From the NCBI GenBank assembly GCA_963748095.1, contig CAVVIO010000019.1:1-64000 (forward strand): 64,000 nucleotides of DNA, in the 5' to 3' direction. Origin of the DNA: CAVVIO01 sp963748095. GTDB lineage: Bacteria > Bacteroidota > Bacteroidia > Bacteroidales > UBA10428. The position numbers were made by a program, and so were the translations under genes. This document shows positions 9,301 to 19,486 of the stretch, piece by piece. The first letter of the stretch is position 1. Each line of letters starts with the position of its first letter. Below the pieces are notes generated by a model that made no database searches, had not been told where the DNA came from, and saw only the letters and a program-made list of their open reading frames with translations.

Positions 9301-9329
9301 ATTTAAGGTAAAACCAAGTCCCGCTAAAA

Positions 9330-11444
9330 ATGAAAATCATGAAAAAAAAGCAACTATTACTTTTTGGCCTTATTTTTTTGTTACTGGGTTGTCATACTGA
9401 AAAAGCCGTTCAACTTACTTTTTCAGCTAAGAAGGAATATGCCGGTTTCATTATTAAAAACGATAAGTTAAAAGTTCCCATTCAGATAACTGGTGATAGT
9501 CTAATGAATACCGGAGCAGTTTATTTTGAAACATCCAGCGGAAAAACCTGGCTGAAAGGGAAACCTGTTGAGATTTCAAATACACCGGATCATTTCAATG
9601 CCAAATGGGATTTGGAAGGCCGAAGCGTTACGGTAACTATTGCCATGGATTCGGATAAGTACCAGTTCTCATTCAGTGCACTACCCGATTCAGGAATTTT
9701 AAAATGGGGTATGAATATTGCCGCAAAGGATAATGAATACTTTACCGGTCTTTTTGAACGAACGGTGGATGGCAATCAGACAGAATCGTGGAAAAAAGGA
9801 ATAAAAGCAGCTATGAACCTTCGCGGTCAGTCTGTTGACATGTTCATCAAACCTACACTGTCATTGTACTGTCCTTTCTACATTTCATCAAATGGTTATG
9901 GTTTGTTTGTGGATGGAACGTGGCCGGGACATTATGACTTATGTAAGACTGATACAAACCGTGTATCCGTAGAATTTGAAGGTCCTTCCTTAAGTGGTAT
10001 AATTTATACCGCTGATAATCCTGCCGATCTGGTAAAAGCAAATTCATTGCATGTCGGCCCTACAATTGTTCCTCCCCGATGGGCCTTTTTACCATGGAGA
10101 TGGAGAGATAATCATACCAATTTGCCGACATATTATGATAAAACACCTGTACATGCGCCTTTCAACAGTATGGTTGTGGAAGATATGCTGATGATGAAAG
10201 CCTTTGACATTCCCTGCGGAGTTTACTGGATAGACCGTCCGTGGGCCAAGGGTTTCAGAGGATACGAAGATTTTGAATGGGATACAATCCGGCTTCCTCA
10301 TCCCGACAAAATGATTGAGTGGTTACACAGTAACAACACCAGATTCCTATTATGGCTTGCACCCTGGGTAGCCGGGAATATGAGAGAAACAGCTATCAGG
10401 AATGGATACAACGAACCCCTTAAGGGACCACATGGAAGTATCGATTCTTCAAACGTTGCCTTGCTTGACTTTACCAATCCCGAAGCCTGTAAATGGTGGC
10501 AGGAAAACGGGATTGAAAAAATGCTGAAACAGGGAGTGGATGGTTTTAAACTCGACCGTTCGGAAGAAATAGTTCCCGAAAGCCGGAAAATTATCCTGCA
10601 TAACGGTAAAACTGCAAGGGAAGCACATAACGAATACCCCGTATTGTATGTGAAAACAGTAAATGAAAGCTGTAAAAAAATCAAGGGGGATGACTTTGTA
10701 CTTATACCCCGTGCCGGATATACCGGTAGTTCAAAATACAGCGGATTCTGGGGAGGAGACATTGCTTCTCAGCCGGAAGGATTACGTGCTGCTATTATAG
10801 CATTGCAGCGAAATGCCATCATCGGAAATCCTGTGTGGGGTTCGGATATCGGAGGATATTGGGGAGGAAACCTCGATCGGGAAGTATGTGCCCGCTGGCT
10901 GGCTTTCGGGTGTTTCAGTCCGGTGATGGAATTTGGACCTACTGAAGACAGGGCTCCCTGGGACATGGACAGTGTGCCGCATTACGACAGCGAATTAATT
11001 GCTGTCTGGAGATTATATGCAAAAATTCATACCGAACTGGCAGACTATACTTTTAAACTGGCACAACAAGCCAATAAAACAGGAATGCCCATCGTCCGAC
11101 CGTTATTCCTCGAATATCCTGACCAGGAAAAAGCCTGGTCAGAATGGCAAACTTATATGTACGGACCCGATATACTTGTAGCCCCAATCTGGCAAAAAGG
11201 AATTGATTCGCGTACCTGCTATCTGCCTGAAGGAACAAAATGGCGCGATGCCTGGGACTCTACCAAAGTGTATAATGGGGGGCAGATCGTATCGATTCAG
11301 ACACCCCTGTACAAAATACCTGTATTTATCCGTGAAGGATCTGATATCGATCTGGGTGACCTGAATGAATTATACAATGAATCGTTTGCAATTGCCGACA
11401 ACAAACCTGATCTGGCTAAATTGGAAAAAGAAATTAACTACTAG
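9330..11444 (+). CDS. GH31 family glycoside hydrolase, lipoprotein
   Basis: 704 residues. The N-terminus is a lipoprotein signal with lipobox LLGC (Cys near residue 21); a second ATG three codons in (9339) is an equally good start. An N-terminal beta domain (about 25-235) precedes the (beta/alpha)8 barrel. The nucleophile is the Asp in DGFKLDRSEE (about residue 409) and the general acid is the Asp in WGSDIGGYWGG (about 506), both canonical for GH31. Family members cleave alpha-glucosidic, alpha-xylosidic or related bonds; specificity cannot be told from sequence. It probably faces the periplasm or surface. It is not in an operon with the downstream LysR gene (about 110 bases apart). Confidence 0.9.
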   Translation: MKIMKKKQLLLFGLIFLLLGCHTEKAVQLTFSAKKEYAGFIIKNDKLKVPIQITGDSLMNTGAVYFETSSGKTWLKGKPVEISNTPDHFNAKWDLEGRSVTVTIAMDSDKYQFSFSALPDSGILKWGMNIAAKDNEYFTGLFERTVDGNQTESWKKGIKAAMNLRGQSVDMFIKPTLSLYCPFYISSNGYGLFVDGTWPGHYDLCKTDTNRVSVEFEGPSLSGIIYTADNPADLVKANSLHVGPTIVPPRWAFLPWRWRDNHTNLPTYYDKTPVHAPFNSMVVEDMLMMKAFDIPCGVYWIDRPWAKGFRGYEDFEWDTIRLPHPDKMIEWLHSNNTRFLLWLAPWVAGNMRETAIRNGYNEPLKGPHGSIDSSNVALLDFTNPEACKWWQENGIEKMLKQGVDGFKLDRSEEIVPESRKIILHNGKTAREAHNEYPVLYVKTVNESCKKIKGDDFVLIPRAGYTGSSKYSGFWGGDIASQPEGLRAAIIALQRNAIIGNPVWGSDIGGYWGGNLDREVCARWLAFGCFSPVMEFGPTEDRAPWDMDSVPHYDSELIAVWRLYAKIHTELADYTFKLAQQANKTGMPIVRPLFLEYPDQEKAWSEWQTYMYGPDILVAPIWQKGIDSRTCYLPEGTKWRDAWDSTKVYNGGQIVSIQTPLYKIPVFIREGSDIDLGDLNELYNESFAIADNKPDLAKLEKEINY

Positions 11445-11551
11445 TTTTTCGGATAACACATAGGGGGTTACAAATAACATATGAGGTGTCCTGAATAATT
11501 CAGAAATGAAATGATCAGCATTTTATTAATTTTACCTAAAAGAATATTTCG

Positions 11552-12445
11552 ATGGATTACCGTGACAAAGTATTTATTGCTGTAGCAGAAAATCTGAGTT
11601 TTTCAAAAGCTGCTTCGGAATTATATATCAGTCAGCCGGCTGTTACCAAGCATATAAAGGAACTCGAAAGCCAGTTGGGTATAGCCATGTTCGAACGTAA
11701 AGGCAACAGGGTTTATCTTACACGTGCCGGAGAAATAACATATACCCACCTTAAAAAAGTCGCCCAATTATACAGTGAACTGGAATTCTCCCTGGGAACC
11801 TTTAAAGACGAATACAAAGGAACATTGCGAATTGGTGCAAGTTCAACTATTTCGCAGTATGTTATTCCGGCAGTGCTGGCAGCTTTTCACAAGCGCTATC
11901 CAAAAATCGAACTCAATCTCCTTAATGGCAATTCATTTGAGATGGAAAAGAAACTGATCAATAGTGAAATTGACCTTGCCATGGTTGAAAATTATTCATC
12001 GCACAGTAACCTGAAATATTTCAATTTTGCCGAAGATGAAATAATCGCCATTACTGGAGAGAACAGCACACTGGCAAAAACCAACTCCATCGATCTTACC
12101 GATTTTCAAAGAATCCCTATCGTTTTACGTGAAAGAGGATCCGGCACACTGGAAGTAATAGAAAAGGAATTCATCAGGGTAGGTATTAATATTGAACATC
12201 TGAATATCTTACTGCATCTTGGTAGTACAGAGGCCATAAAAAATTTTCTTCAAAATTTCGATGGTATAGCATTGGTTTCCGAAAAAGCCATAGAAAAAGA
12301 ATTGCAACTGAAGACACTCCGGAAGATCGATGTTAAAAACCTGAGTATTAAAAGGAATTTTCGCATTGTTTTGCCCCATGGTCCTGAATTAAAATTACCG
12401 CAGGCATTCATTAACTTCCTCCTTAATTATAACCTGAAGTTATAA
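11552..12445 (+). CDS. LysR-type transcriptional regulator
   Basis: 297 residues, standard family length. The winged-helix domain fills residues 1-62 (FVAVAE-like start, SFSKAASELYISQPAVTKHI as recognition helix region, then GIAMFERKGNRVYLT), and residues about 90-295 are the periplasmic-binding-like effector domain. It is closest in style to the CysL/YeiE group that sits next to yeiH, which agrees with its neighbour 66 bases downstream. Likely it controls the exporter genes 12511-14214 in response to a sulfur or other anion signal (inference). Transcribed in the same direction as its presumed target, rather than divergently. Confidence 0.9.
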   Translation: MDYRDKVFIAVAENLSFSKAASELYISQPAVTKHIKELESQLGIAMFERKGNRVYLTRAGEITYTHLKKVAQLYSELEFSLGTFKDEYKGTLRIGASSTISQYVIPAVLAAFHKRYPKIELNLLNGNSFEMEKKLINSEIDLAMVENYSSHSNLKYFNFAEDEIIAITGENSTLAKTNSIDLTDFQRIPIVLRERGSGTLEVIEKEFIRVGINIEHLNILLHLGSTEAIKNFLQNFDGIALVSEKAIEKELQLKTLRKIDVKNLSIKRNFRIVLPHGPELKLPQAFINFLLNYNLKL

Positions 12446-12462
12446 TTGATAATAATATATGA

Positions 12463-12494
12463 TTTGTAAAGGTTATAGAGCTGCTGTATTTTTG
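12463..12494 (+). promoter_or_regulatory. Bacteroidota-type promoter before yeiH-like gene
   Basis: TTTG at 12463-12466, a spacer of exactly 20 bases, then TATTTTTG at 12487-12494, matching the housekeeping consensus TTTG-N19-21-TAnnTTTG. It ends 16 bases before the start of the YeiH-family gene, so the exporter genes can be transcribed independently of the LysR gene, with a very short leader. Confidence 0.65.
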
Positions 12495-12510
12495 CCTTTA
12501 AAAGTAGCTT

Positions 12511-13449
12511 ATGAAAAAATACCTGACCAGCGATAAATTTACCAAACCTTTATTTTATATTATTATCGCTCTTTGTTTTTCACCTGTCATCACGGCACCG
12601 GTTGCTTTGTTACTGGGATTTATTATTTCGTTTTTAAACATATCGCCATCCGGCTTCGACACATCGAAAGTAACCAAGTATTTACTGCAGGCATCAATCG
12701 TATTAATGGGTTTCGGTATGAACCTGACGCAGGTACTCAAAATTTCCGAAACAGGATTCGGGATAACCGTTGTATCGGTAACTTCAACATTAGCTGCAGG
12801 AATGCTGTTGGGATATTTTCTGAAAGTCGACAGAAAAACAGCTCTGTTAATATCAAGTGGCACTGCAATATGCGGAGGTAGCGCTATCGCAGCGGTATCC
12901 CCGGTAATTAATGCCAAAAGTTACCAGATGTCGTTTGCCCTGGCTGTGGTATTTGTGTTGAATGCGGTGGCATTGTTTCTTTTTCCGTATATCGGACATC
13001 ATTTACACATGAGTCAGAATGCATTCGGTTATTGGGCGGCCATAGCCATACATGATACTAGTTCGGTTGTAGGTGCCGGTACTGCATTCGGTCCGAAAGC
13101 CCTGCAGGTTGCCACTTCCGTGAAACTTACCCGTGCACTCTGGATCATTCCACTGTCAATTTCTCTTGCATTTTTCAATAAAACCACCGACGGTTCAAAA
13201 ATTAAAATTCCATGGTTCATAGGTTTGTTTGTAATAGCTCTTGTTGCCAGTCATTTTATTACAGGATGGGAAGATACTTACAAACATCTGAGCTGGTTGG
13301 GTAAAAAAGGTTTGTTCGTTGCACTTTTCCTGATCGGGACTTCTCTTTCCTTTTCTGAAATAAAAAAGGCCGGATATAAATCTTTTTTACTCGGTTTTTT
13401 GTTATGGATAATAATAAGCACATTCTCTCTAACCTATATAATGTCATAA
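12511..13449 (+). CDS. YeiH family putative sulfate/anion exporter (UPF0324)
   Basis: 312 residues with about ten hydrophobic spans. Family signatures are visible: SGTAICGGSAIAAVSP near residue 113-130 and AIAIHDTSSVVGAG near 176-190. Members are inner-membrane proteins annotated as putative sulfate or sulfite exporters; direct transport evidence is limited. The gene follows a LysR regulator, the classical yeiE-yeiH arrangement, and is only 3 bases from the TSUP gene, so the two are co-transcribed from the promoter at 12463-12494. Confidence 0.9.
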   Translation: MKKYLTSDKFTKPLFYIIIALCFSPVITAPVALLLGFIISFLNISPSGFDTSKVTKYLLQASIVLMGFGMNLTQVLKISETGFGITVVSVTSTLAAGMLLGYFLKVDRKTALLISSGTAICGGSAIAAVSPVINAKSYQMSFALAVVFVLNAVALFLFPYIGHHLHMSQNAFGYWAAIAIHDTSSVVGAGTAFGPKALQVATSVKLTRALWIIPLSISLAFFNKTTDGSKIKIPWFIGLFVIALVASHFITGWEDTYKHLSWLGKKGLFVALFLIGTSLSFSEIKKAGYKSFLLGFLLWIIISTFSLTYIMS

Positions 13450-13452
13450 ACC

Positions 13453-14214
13453 ATGCACTACGGATTGATAATTTTAATTGTTTTATTTGCAGCGTTGATT
13501 AAAGGATCAACAGGTTTCGGGTTTTCATTGATTACACTACCGATTTTGCTTTTCTGGTTTCCTGTGAAATTACTAATCCCTGTATTAATGGCAGGTAACC
13601 TGTTTACTTCCCTCATCATTGTGTTGCAAAAGAAATCGCGGATACTATTAACCAGGCAATCGAGGTTTCTGATATTATGGGGAGTACTGGGAACCATGGT
13701 GGGTACACTTTTTTTAAATTCCATACCTGAGGATTTTCTGACGGTTATTATCGCTGTTCTATTTGCAATACTATCCGTACTTTCTTTAATTGGGGTACGG
13801 TTTAAAATAAAAAATTTAAAATGGGCAACCATGCGTGCCGGGGTTATCAGCGGAATATTAGCAGGTAGTATTTCGGTTGGTGGTCCTCCGTTGACAATTT
13901 TTCTCAATTCTTTAAAAACCAATAATGACGAATTCCGGGAAATATTTGCATGGTTCAGCATTTTTACGGCAGTAATTGCACTTATCGGTTATTATTTCTC
14001 GGGATACATCCGCGTGCAAAATACCAGACTTGCGCTTATTTTTATACCTATATTGTTTATAGGTACATATGTTGGCAAAAGGTTGAATTCATTAATCCCC
14101 AGAAAATTATTCCTTAAACTCACAATAGGTTTAAGTTTTGTTACTTGCGTATTACTACTCATAAACGAATTGAAATGCGGGGTGCCGGGATTTGGATTTT
14201 TACATTTCTCCTGA
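13453..14214 (+). CDS. TSUP family (TauE/SafE) anion permease
   Basis: 253 residues, eight hydrophobic spans, with the family N-terminal motif LIKGSTGFGFSLITLP and the internal repeat GSISVGGPPLTIFL around residue 138-150. TSUP proteins move sulfite, sulfonates, thiosulfate or other organic anions across the inner membrane. The start is 3 bases after the YeiH stop, giving a two-exporter operon under the LysR regulator. Together they suggest disposal of sulfite or a sulfonate product (inference); substrate cannot be read from sequence. Confidence 0.9.
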   Translation: MHYGLIILIVLFAALIKGSTGFGFSLITLPILLFWFPVKLLIPVLMAGNLFTSLIIVLQKKSRILLTRQSRFLILWGVLGTMVGTLFLNSIPEDFLTVIIAVLFAILSVLSLIGVRFKIKNLKWATMRAGVISGILAGSISVGGPPLTIFLNSLKTNNDEFREIFAWFSIFTAVIALIGYYFSGYIRVQNTRLALIFIPILFIGTYVGKRLNSLIPRKLFLKLTIGLSFVTCVLLLINELKCGVPGFGFLHFS

Positions 14215-14294
14215 AAACAGATCAATAACCTGCTGACGAAAATCATGCCGGTTCTTACAGTTTTTCACTTACTTAACCTCATAAATTATGAGCA

Positions 14295-15272
14295 ATGAAA
14301 AAACTGGCAGTAGTAGCATTGGGAGGTAATGCCCTGTTGAGAGACAATCAACTCGGGACTATCGAAGAACAGGAACAGAACACTTTCGACACACTTGAAA
14401 ATCTGATCTATCTCGTGCATGACGGCTACGATCTGGTCATTACGCATGGTAATGGTCCGCAGGTAGGTAATATTTTATTGCGGAACGACGCAGGTGAAGC
14501 TGTTTATAAAATCCCGCAAATGCCGCTTGACGTTTGTGTAGCCGATTCACAGGGAGGTATCGGATACATGATTGAGCGTATACTCCGCAATGTGATGATC
14601 AAACATGGCTTTAAGAAAAATGTTGTGAATATCATTACACAAGTGCTGGTATCGAATGACGATCCGGCATTTAAAAATCCTACAAAGCGTATCGGTCGTT
14701 CTTACCCCAAAGAGGAAGCAGACCGCTTAAATCGTGAAAAATCCTGGAATTTTAAAGAGGAAATTAAATCGGATGGTAAATACCGTCGCGTTGTACCCTC
14801 TCCCACTCCTCTTGAAATCATCAATAGAGAAGTTATCCTTTCACTTGTAAATGAAGGAAATATTGTCATTGCAGCCGGTGGTGGAGGAATACCTGTGTAC
14901 CGCGACGAAACAGGATTATTAAGACCCGTGGAAGCCGTGATCGACAAAGATTTTGCTTCTGCCCTGCTGGCTACCAATATTCATGCAGACGAGTTATATA
15001 TCCTTACCGATGTCCCATACATTTATCTTAATTATAAGAAACAAAACCAGCAAATTGCGGAATTTCTGAATAGGGAAGATACTATTAAATACCTTGAAGC
15101 CGGAATGTTCGGGGAAGGGAATATGGCCCCCAAGATAAGGGCTGCCCTTTACTTTATTGAAAACGGAGGTGAAAAAAGCGTTATTACCGAAGCTACAAAG
15201 CTGGAAGACAGATCCTATGGCTCGAAGATCACCATGGAATATGACAGCGATAGTATTCGCAGAAAACAATGA
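14295..15272 (+). CDS. arcC: Carbamate kinase
   Basis: 325 residues, slightly longer than the usual 310-315. Carbamate kinase makes ATP from ADP and carbamoyl phosphate (or the reverse) in the cytosol. The start MKKLAVVALGGNALL, the substrate loop VITHGNGPQVGN, the glycine-rich IVIAAGGGGIPV and the DKDFASALLA motif are all present. No arginine deiminase or ornithine carbamoyltransferase is adjacent; the gene follows the exporter pair by 80 bases in the same direction. It may serve purine, allantoin or citrulline breakdown. The assignment of the enzyme is firm, the pathway is not. Confidence 0.92.
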   Translation: MKKLAVVALGGNALLRDNQLGTIEEQEQNTFDTLENLIYLVHDGYDLVITHGNGPQVGNILLRNDAGEAVYKIPQMPLDVCVADSQGGIGYMIERILRNVMIKHGFKKNVVNIITQVLVSNDDPAFKNPTKRIGRSYPKEEADRLNREKSWNFKEEIKSDGKYRRVVPSPTPLEIINREVILSLVNEGNIVIAAGGGGIPVYRDETGLLRPVEAVIDKDFASALLATNIHADELYILTDVPYIYLNYKKQNQQIAEFLNREDTIKYLEAGMFGEGNMAPKIRAALYFIENGGEKSVITEATKLEDRSYGSKITMEYDSDSIRRKQ

Positions 15273-15364
15273 GATCCCTGGGAACTAAAATAAACAGGTT
15301 CTTATTAAAAGCCCGCAAAATGTAACAGTAAGAATTACTTAATATGCATTTATTTATGTATTTA

Positions 15365-18300
15365 CTAAGGTGCAATTTCAAACTTCAATGATTTTGAGAA
15401 ATTTCCGTAGTTGAGTTTTAGCAGATACATACCTGCTGATAATGCTGACACATTATACGAGTAACTCTCGCTGTTTATTTCGGCCTGTGAAACCAGTTTG
15501 CCTGCCATGGTATATATCTCAAGGCTTTGAATTTCTATACCGGATTGAATGAACAGGCTTCCATTGGTTGGATTTGGATAAATACTTACTTTTTCAGCAT
15601 TATTCTTTTCTATACCCATACAATCCTGAATGGTAATTATGGCTGTATCGGCGCTTGAACAAAGCGTATCGTTGACCAGGTAAACGACAACAGAAAACAT
15701 ATTTTCTCCCAATGGCAATATCGATGGGTCAATGTCAAGGTTTTGCGTGGTATCGCCCACATTCCATTTAAAGCTGTATTTATCGTACACATCATCATTA
15801 GCATAGGTATTCGCTTGCAAGGTAAGTGGTTGGTTACGGCATATACTTGCATCAGAGGGAGTTATATTGGCAGGTTCTTCAGAAGTGCCATGAATATGTA
15901 TCGTTTTCCTGCTCTTGCATCCATGTTCGTCAGTTAAGGTAAGTTCCGGAAATATCCATCCCGAATTAATCAGTATACTTTGAGTAGTATCCCCGTAACT
16001 CCATTGATACGAATACCCCGCATTCGCAGTAATGACAAAGGGTGAGTTCCAGTAACAATAATCGCTTTGTAAACCGGCATCTGGCAAATCGTATAATATA
16101 TTTACCGTATTGGAAAAGCTTTCGCCTCCGGAAGTTACAGTTACCGAATATTGTGCATTGCCTGGTTGGGTATGAATACTGTCAACGACAATTGACGATG
16201 AATCGGAACCATTGGACCAGGAATAAGAATCGTATCCATTCCCAATGTCATAAATATGGCTTCCAGCATACACAGGATAATCACCGGTATTATAACAAAA
16301 TACGGTATCTCCAGGAATATCGAACACAGGATTATCAAACTCATCAGCCCCTATATCCGGATGGGTGGCATCACGGGGTTCTCCGTCAATATCAACCGTA
16401 ACTTCGGACACTGGCGTGCCTTTCGCGTTCAACAATACCGATTGGGAATGCAAATCAGTTGCTGACACAAAAGCCGGGAGAAATGAAACAGAATGTAAAT
16501 CGCATAGTTTAGTGTCTTGCCAATCTTGAATTGTAGGTATAATCAGTGAACCAAGTTCTGCTATTCTCAATGATGAATACAAATTATTATAGTCGGAATT
16601 ATAAGAATAATAATCACCCGGGGAATTAAATACTACACCGCTCAGATTTACCAAACAATTATTTCTTATCTCTGTTTCTGATGGATAGGGGGTTATTTCA
16701 ATACAAATAGATTGCTCAGATAATCCACCAGGAATTAAAAGAGTGTTATAATAAATCTTAGAAAAATGTGATTGTGTAATAAAAATACCATAATGACCCC
16801 TCTCAACAATAAAATTATTGGCAATTAATGACGGGCCAACCATACTGATCGCTGTTATTCCTTTATGATAAATTTTATTGGAAAGAATGGTTACCGTATC
16901 GGCATAATACGTAATCCCATAATCACAATCGGATAGGTTAAATGTATTTGACTGTATATCGGCCGATAATATTTCGTTATAATTAATACCCGCGTATGCC
17001 TGGTTTTCAAAAGTATTGGAATATATTTTTAAGTTTACAGGTTTGCTGGAACTGAAATAGGAGAAAACACCACTGCTCCCATTGGCAATATAACTGTTAT
17101 TAAATTCAATATCAGCGGTATCTGTATCATCTTTTTGATTGAAAAACACACAGGCATTAAAATCATCATCGAGGCTTGATTGAGCTCCTATGATCTGCGT
17201 ATGTGAAAAAATGATATTATCTACCGAATCTTCCAGTACAATAACCCTTCCGGTGGTATCCACCAACTGAAAAGTCATATCTTTAAATAAAACATTTTTT
17301 ACACCCGATAACTTCACCACATAGTTTTGTAACGAATCGGCATCGTATTGCAGTATAACACTCGTGCTATCAGGTACCTGCGATTGAAAAGTAATGGTGT
17401 CAGTATTTGTAACATTCGGGATATACGAGAGTTCGATTTGCTCATTATAGGTTCCCGGTAGCACGTAAAAGGTGACATTCCCGCCAACACCACACGATGC
17501 CATGGCCAGTACCGCATCGGAAAAAGTAGAGAAATCGCCTGAAGCGCCAATAGCGTAACCTCCTGCCAACGGCCCGCTACAGTTTGCGGTTATCCTGTCG
17601 GCACCAATTGTTGAATGCACGGTATCACGCACTTCCCCATCAATATCGGTGGTTACTTCAGGTTGCGGACTGCCTTTCCCTATTAATATAAGCTGGTTAA
17701 TATGTAAATCAGTGTCTGAATTAAACTGCGGGTCAACAAGCAAGGAATGAGAATCTTTATTCAGATTGCTTTTCCATTCGTCGAAACCCGGAATATAAGT
17801 AGTATAATATCCAAAATTACTGCTTGTTATATAAAAGCTATTATAATCGGAGCTAAAGCTACCAGGATCTTCTATGTAAAAAGCCAGGCCGCCTGCCTTA
17901 TTGATGAAAATATTGTTTTGCAATTTATTTGAACTTCCTCCCGATTCCTGATCGAAAGCCCTGCTGTCTGTTGCAGTGCCGAAAATATTTATACTGTTGT
18001 AAAATATTTGTTGATAATTGCTCGCAAACAACTCTATTCCTGCAGATAACTGATTCACATTACAACTAATCATATTATTGGCAATCAACGATTTGTTATT
18101 AGTATTTCCGGTACAATTGACCAAGCTTATGCCTGCCCATGTATCTTCCTGAGGATCAGGATGCGAAATAATATTGCCGGTTAGGGTTTGCCGCCACTGA
18201 TATTTTGCATAAATACCGGCATTATATGAATTGATAATACTGTTACCTGTAACGTTATTACCTGTTTCATAATTAATATCTTCTCCTAATAGGTAAACAC

Positions 18301-18844
18301 CAATTTTTCCATCCTTAATGCTATTATTCTGAATTGTCAGGTAGTCGTTGTATGTAGAATAAATTACCGGGTAAGTGGACCCGTTTCCCTGGATAACATC
18401 ATTCGAAACGGTAATGTATTGTGAACCTCCGGCAATGGATATGGCACAACCATACAATGTGTCAAGGGCTATAATGGTCATATTCTTTATGGTGATATAC
18501 GATGCCGTGTCAAAACCAATAACATAATTATTGAAGGTAGTATCTGCATCAAATTGTAAGATTACATCGCTGCTATCACCGCTTTCCGATTGGAAAGTAA
18601 TGGCATTCAGGGAAGAGCTTCCCTGAATGGGTGGTATTTTAATTTGCTCGGTATATATTCCGGCTTTCACATTAAAAACAACAGCATTGTTTATTCCGTT
18701 TGTAATTAGAGCTTGTACGGCTCCATCCAGTGTGGAATAATCAGACGGAGCATTACCGACTGTATAAGTTCCGGATAAAGGTTGGGAATAGGTGGTAAGG
18801 CTGCATAAAATAAAAAACGTTAAAAGTGTAAAGAAAGATTTCAT
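15365..18844 (-). CDS. Large T9SS-secreted parallel beta-helix protein
   Basis: 1159 residues from the ATG at 18844, chosen because it begins a signal peptide (MKSFFTLLTFFILCSLTTYS); the frame is open 15 codons further upstream. Two long modules, about residues 20-420 and 425-840, each start with a matching segment (SGTYTVGNAPSDYSTL and AGGYAIGASGDFSTF) followed by NGIN/GIYTEQI-type strands and many N-rich right-handed beta-helix turns. Both end with a DIDGEVRD/DIDGEPRD and IGAD motif. Then come Ig-like domains (about 850-1070) and a sorting domain (VSIYPNPTNGSLFIQSG to the end). It should be a surface or secreted adhesin or glycan-binding protein; no catalytic residues are recognised. Confidence 0.88.
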   Translation of the reverse strand: MKSFFTLLTFFILCSLTTYSQPLSGTYTVGNAPSDYSTLDGAVQALITNGINNAVVFNVKAGIYTEQIKIPPIQGSSSLNAITFQSESGDSSDVILQFDADTTFNNYVIGFDTASYITIKNMTIIALDTLYGCAISIAGGSQYITVSNDVIQGNGSTYPVIYSTYNDYLTIQNNSIKDGKIGVYLLGEDINYETGNNVTGNSIINSYNAGIYAKYQWRQTLTGNIISHPDPQEDTWAGISLVNCTGNTNNKSLIANNMISCNVNQLSAGIELFASNYQQIFYNSINIFGTATDSRAFDQESGGSSNKLQNNIFINKAGGLAFYIEDPGSFSSDYNSFYITSSNFGYYTTYIPGFDEWKSNLNKDSHSLLVDPQFNSDTDLHINQLILIGKGSPQPEVTTDIDGEVRDTVHSTIGADRITANCSGPLAGGYAIGASGDFSTFSDAVLAMASCGVGGNVTFYVLPGTYNEQIELSYIPNVTNTDTITFQSQVPDSTSVILQYDADSLQNYVVKLSGVKNVLFKDMTFQLVDTTGRVIVLEDSVDNIIFSHTQIIGAQSSLDDDFNACVFFNQKDDTDTADIEFNNSYIANGSSGVFSYFSSSKPVNLKIYSNTFENQAYAGINYNEILSADIQSNTFNLSDCDYGITYYADTVTILSNKIYHKGITAISMVGPSLIANNFIVERGHYGIFITQSHFSKIYYNTLLIPGGLSEQSICIEITPYPSETEIRNNCLVNLSGVVFNSPGDYYSYNSDYNNLYSSLRIAELGSLIIPTIQDWQDTKLCDLHSVSFLPAFVSATDLHSQSVLLNAKGTPVSEVTVDIDGEPRDATHPDIGADEFDNPVFDIPGDTVFCYNTGDYPVYAGSHIYDIGNGYDSYSWSNGSDSSSIVVDSIHTQPGNAQYSVTVTSGGESFSNTVNILYDLPDAGLQSDYCYWNSPFVITANAGYSYQWSYGDTTQSILINSGWIFPELTLTDEHGCKSRKTIHIHGTSEEPANITPSDASICRNQPLTLQANTYANDDVYDKYSFKWNVGDTTQNLDIDPSILPLGENMFSVVVYLVNDTLCSSADTAIITIQDCMGIEKNNAEKVSIYPNPTNGSLFIQSGIEIQSLEIYTMAGKLVSQAEINSESYSYNVSALSAGMYLLKLNYGNFSKSLKFEIAP

Positions 18845-19486
18845 ATTACAAAATCTATATTTAAAAACAATCTGTCTATAATATATCATTTGTTTAAATT
18901 TTTAATTATATAAAAATGAGATATTTAATAATTCGTTTCTTAAATTAACAAAATAATATTAGGATAGGCAAATATATTTGTTGTTTTCCTGCCGGATTAT
19001 AATATCTGATGGGGCATATTATTGATATTTTGTAGATGATATTCTTTTATCTTTCATGCTCTGTCCTTTGAATCTTTCAGTTTAAGTTCACTTTTGTATA
19101 AACCTGTTTTAGTACCATTCATCTATAGTCATCCTAAAATTTAGATTTTAAACGTTGGCATGATGTGCTTCCATATCCCGCCCCATACCTTCATATCAGG
19201 TTAATTTCCATAACTGCATGGGGCACCCTGTAACAACTTGCTGCTTGCTTTGCAATGGGACGCTACTCCCGCGCATCCGGAACTTTCACTTTTTGGTATG
19301 TCCGATAAAATAACTATATTTATCATTCATAGCACACAAAGCATAGTTAGCCAACCGCTTATAACCAATGAAATTAGAATATACCAATAGTGAATGTGTA
19401 TATATTAAAGAAGAAACTAACATAGGTGGTATTGGTTTAGATTCCGACTCATCATTTAACTTTTAATAAATCTAAAATAAGGAGTT
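18845..19486. other. Long intergenic region between divergent genes
   Basis: 642 bases upstream of both the beta-helix gene and the OmpA-type gene. I find no credible reading frame. The centre (about 19150-19290) is richer in GC than its flanks and looks like unrelated or decayed sequence. At the right edge AAGGAG lies 4 bases before the ATG at 19487, an unusually good Shine-Dalgarno site for this phylum. Confidence 0.5.
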
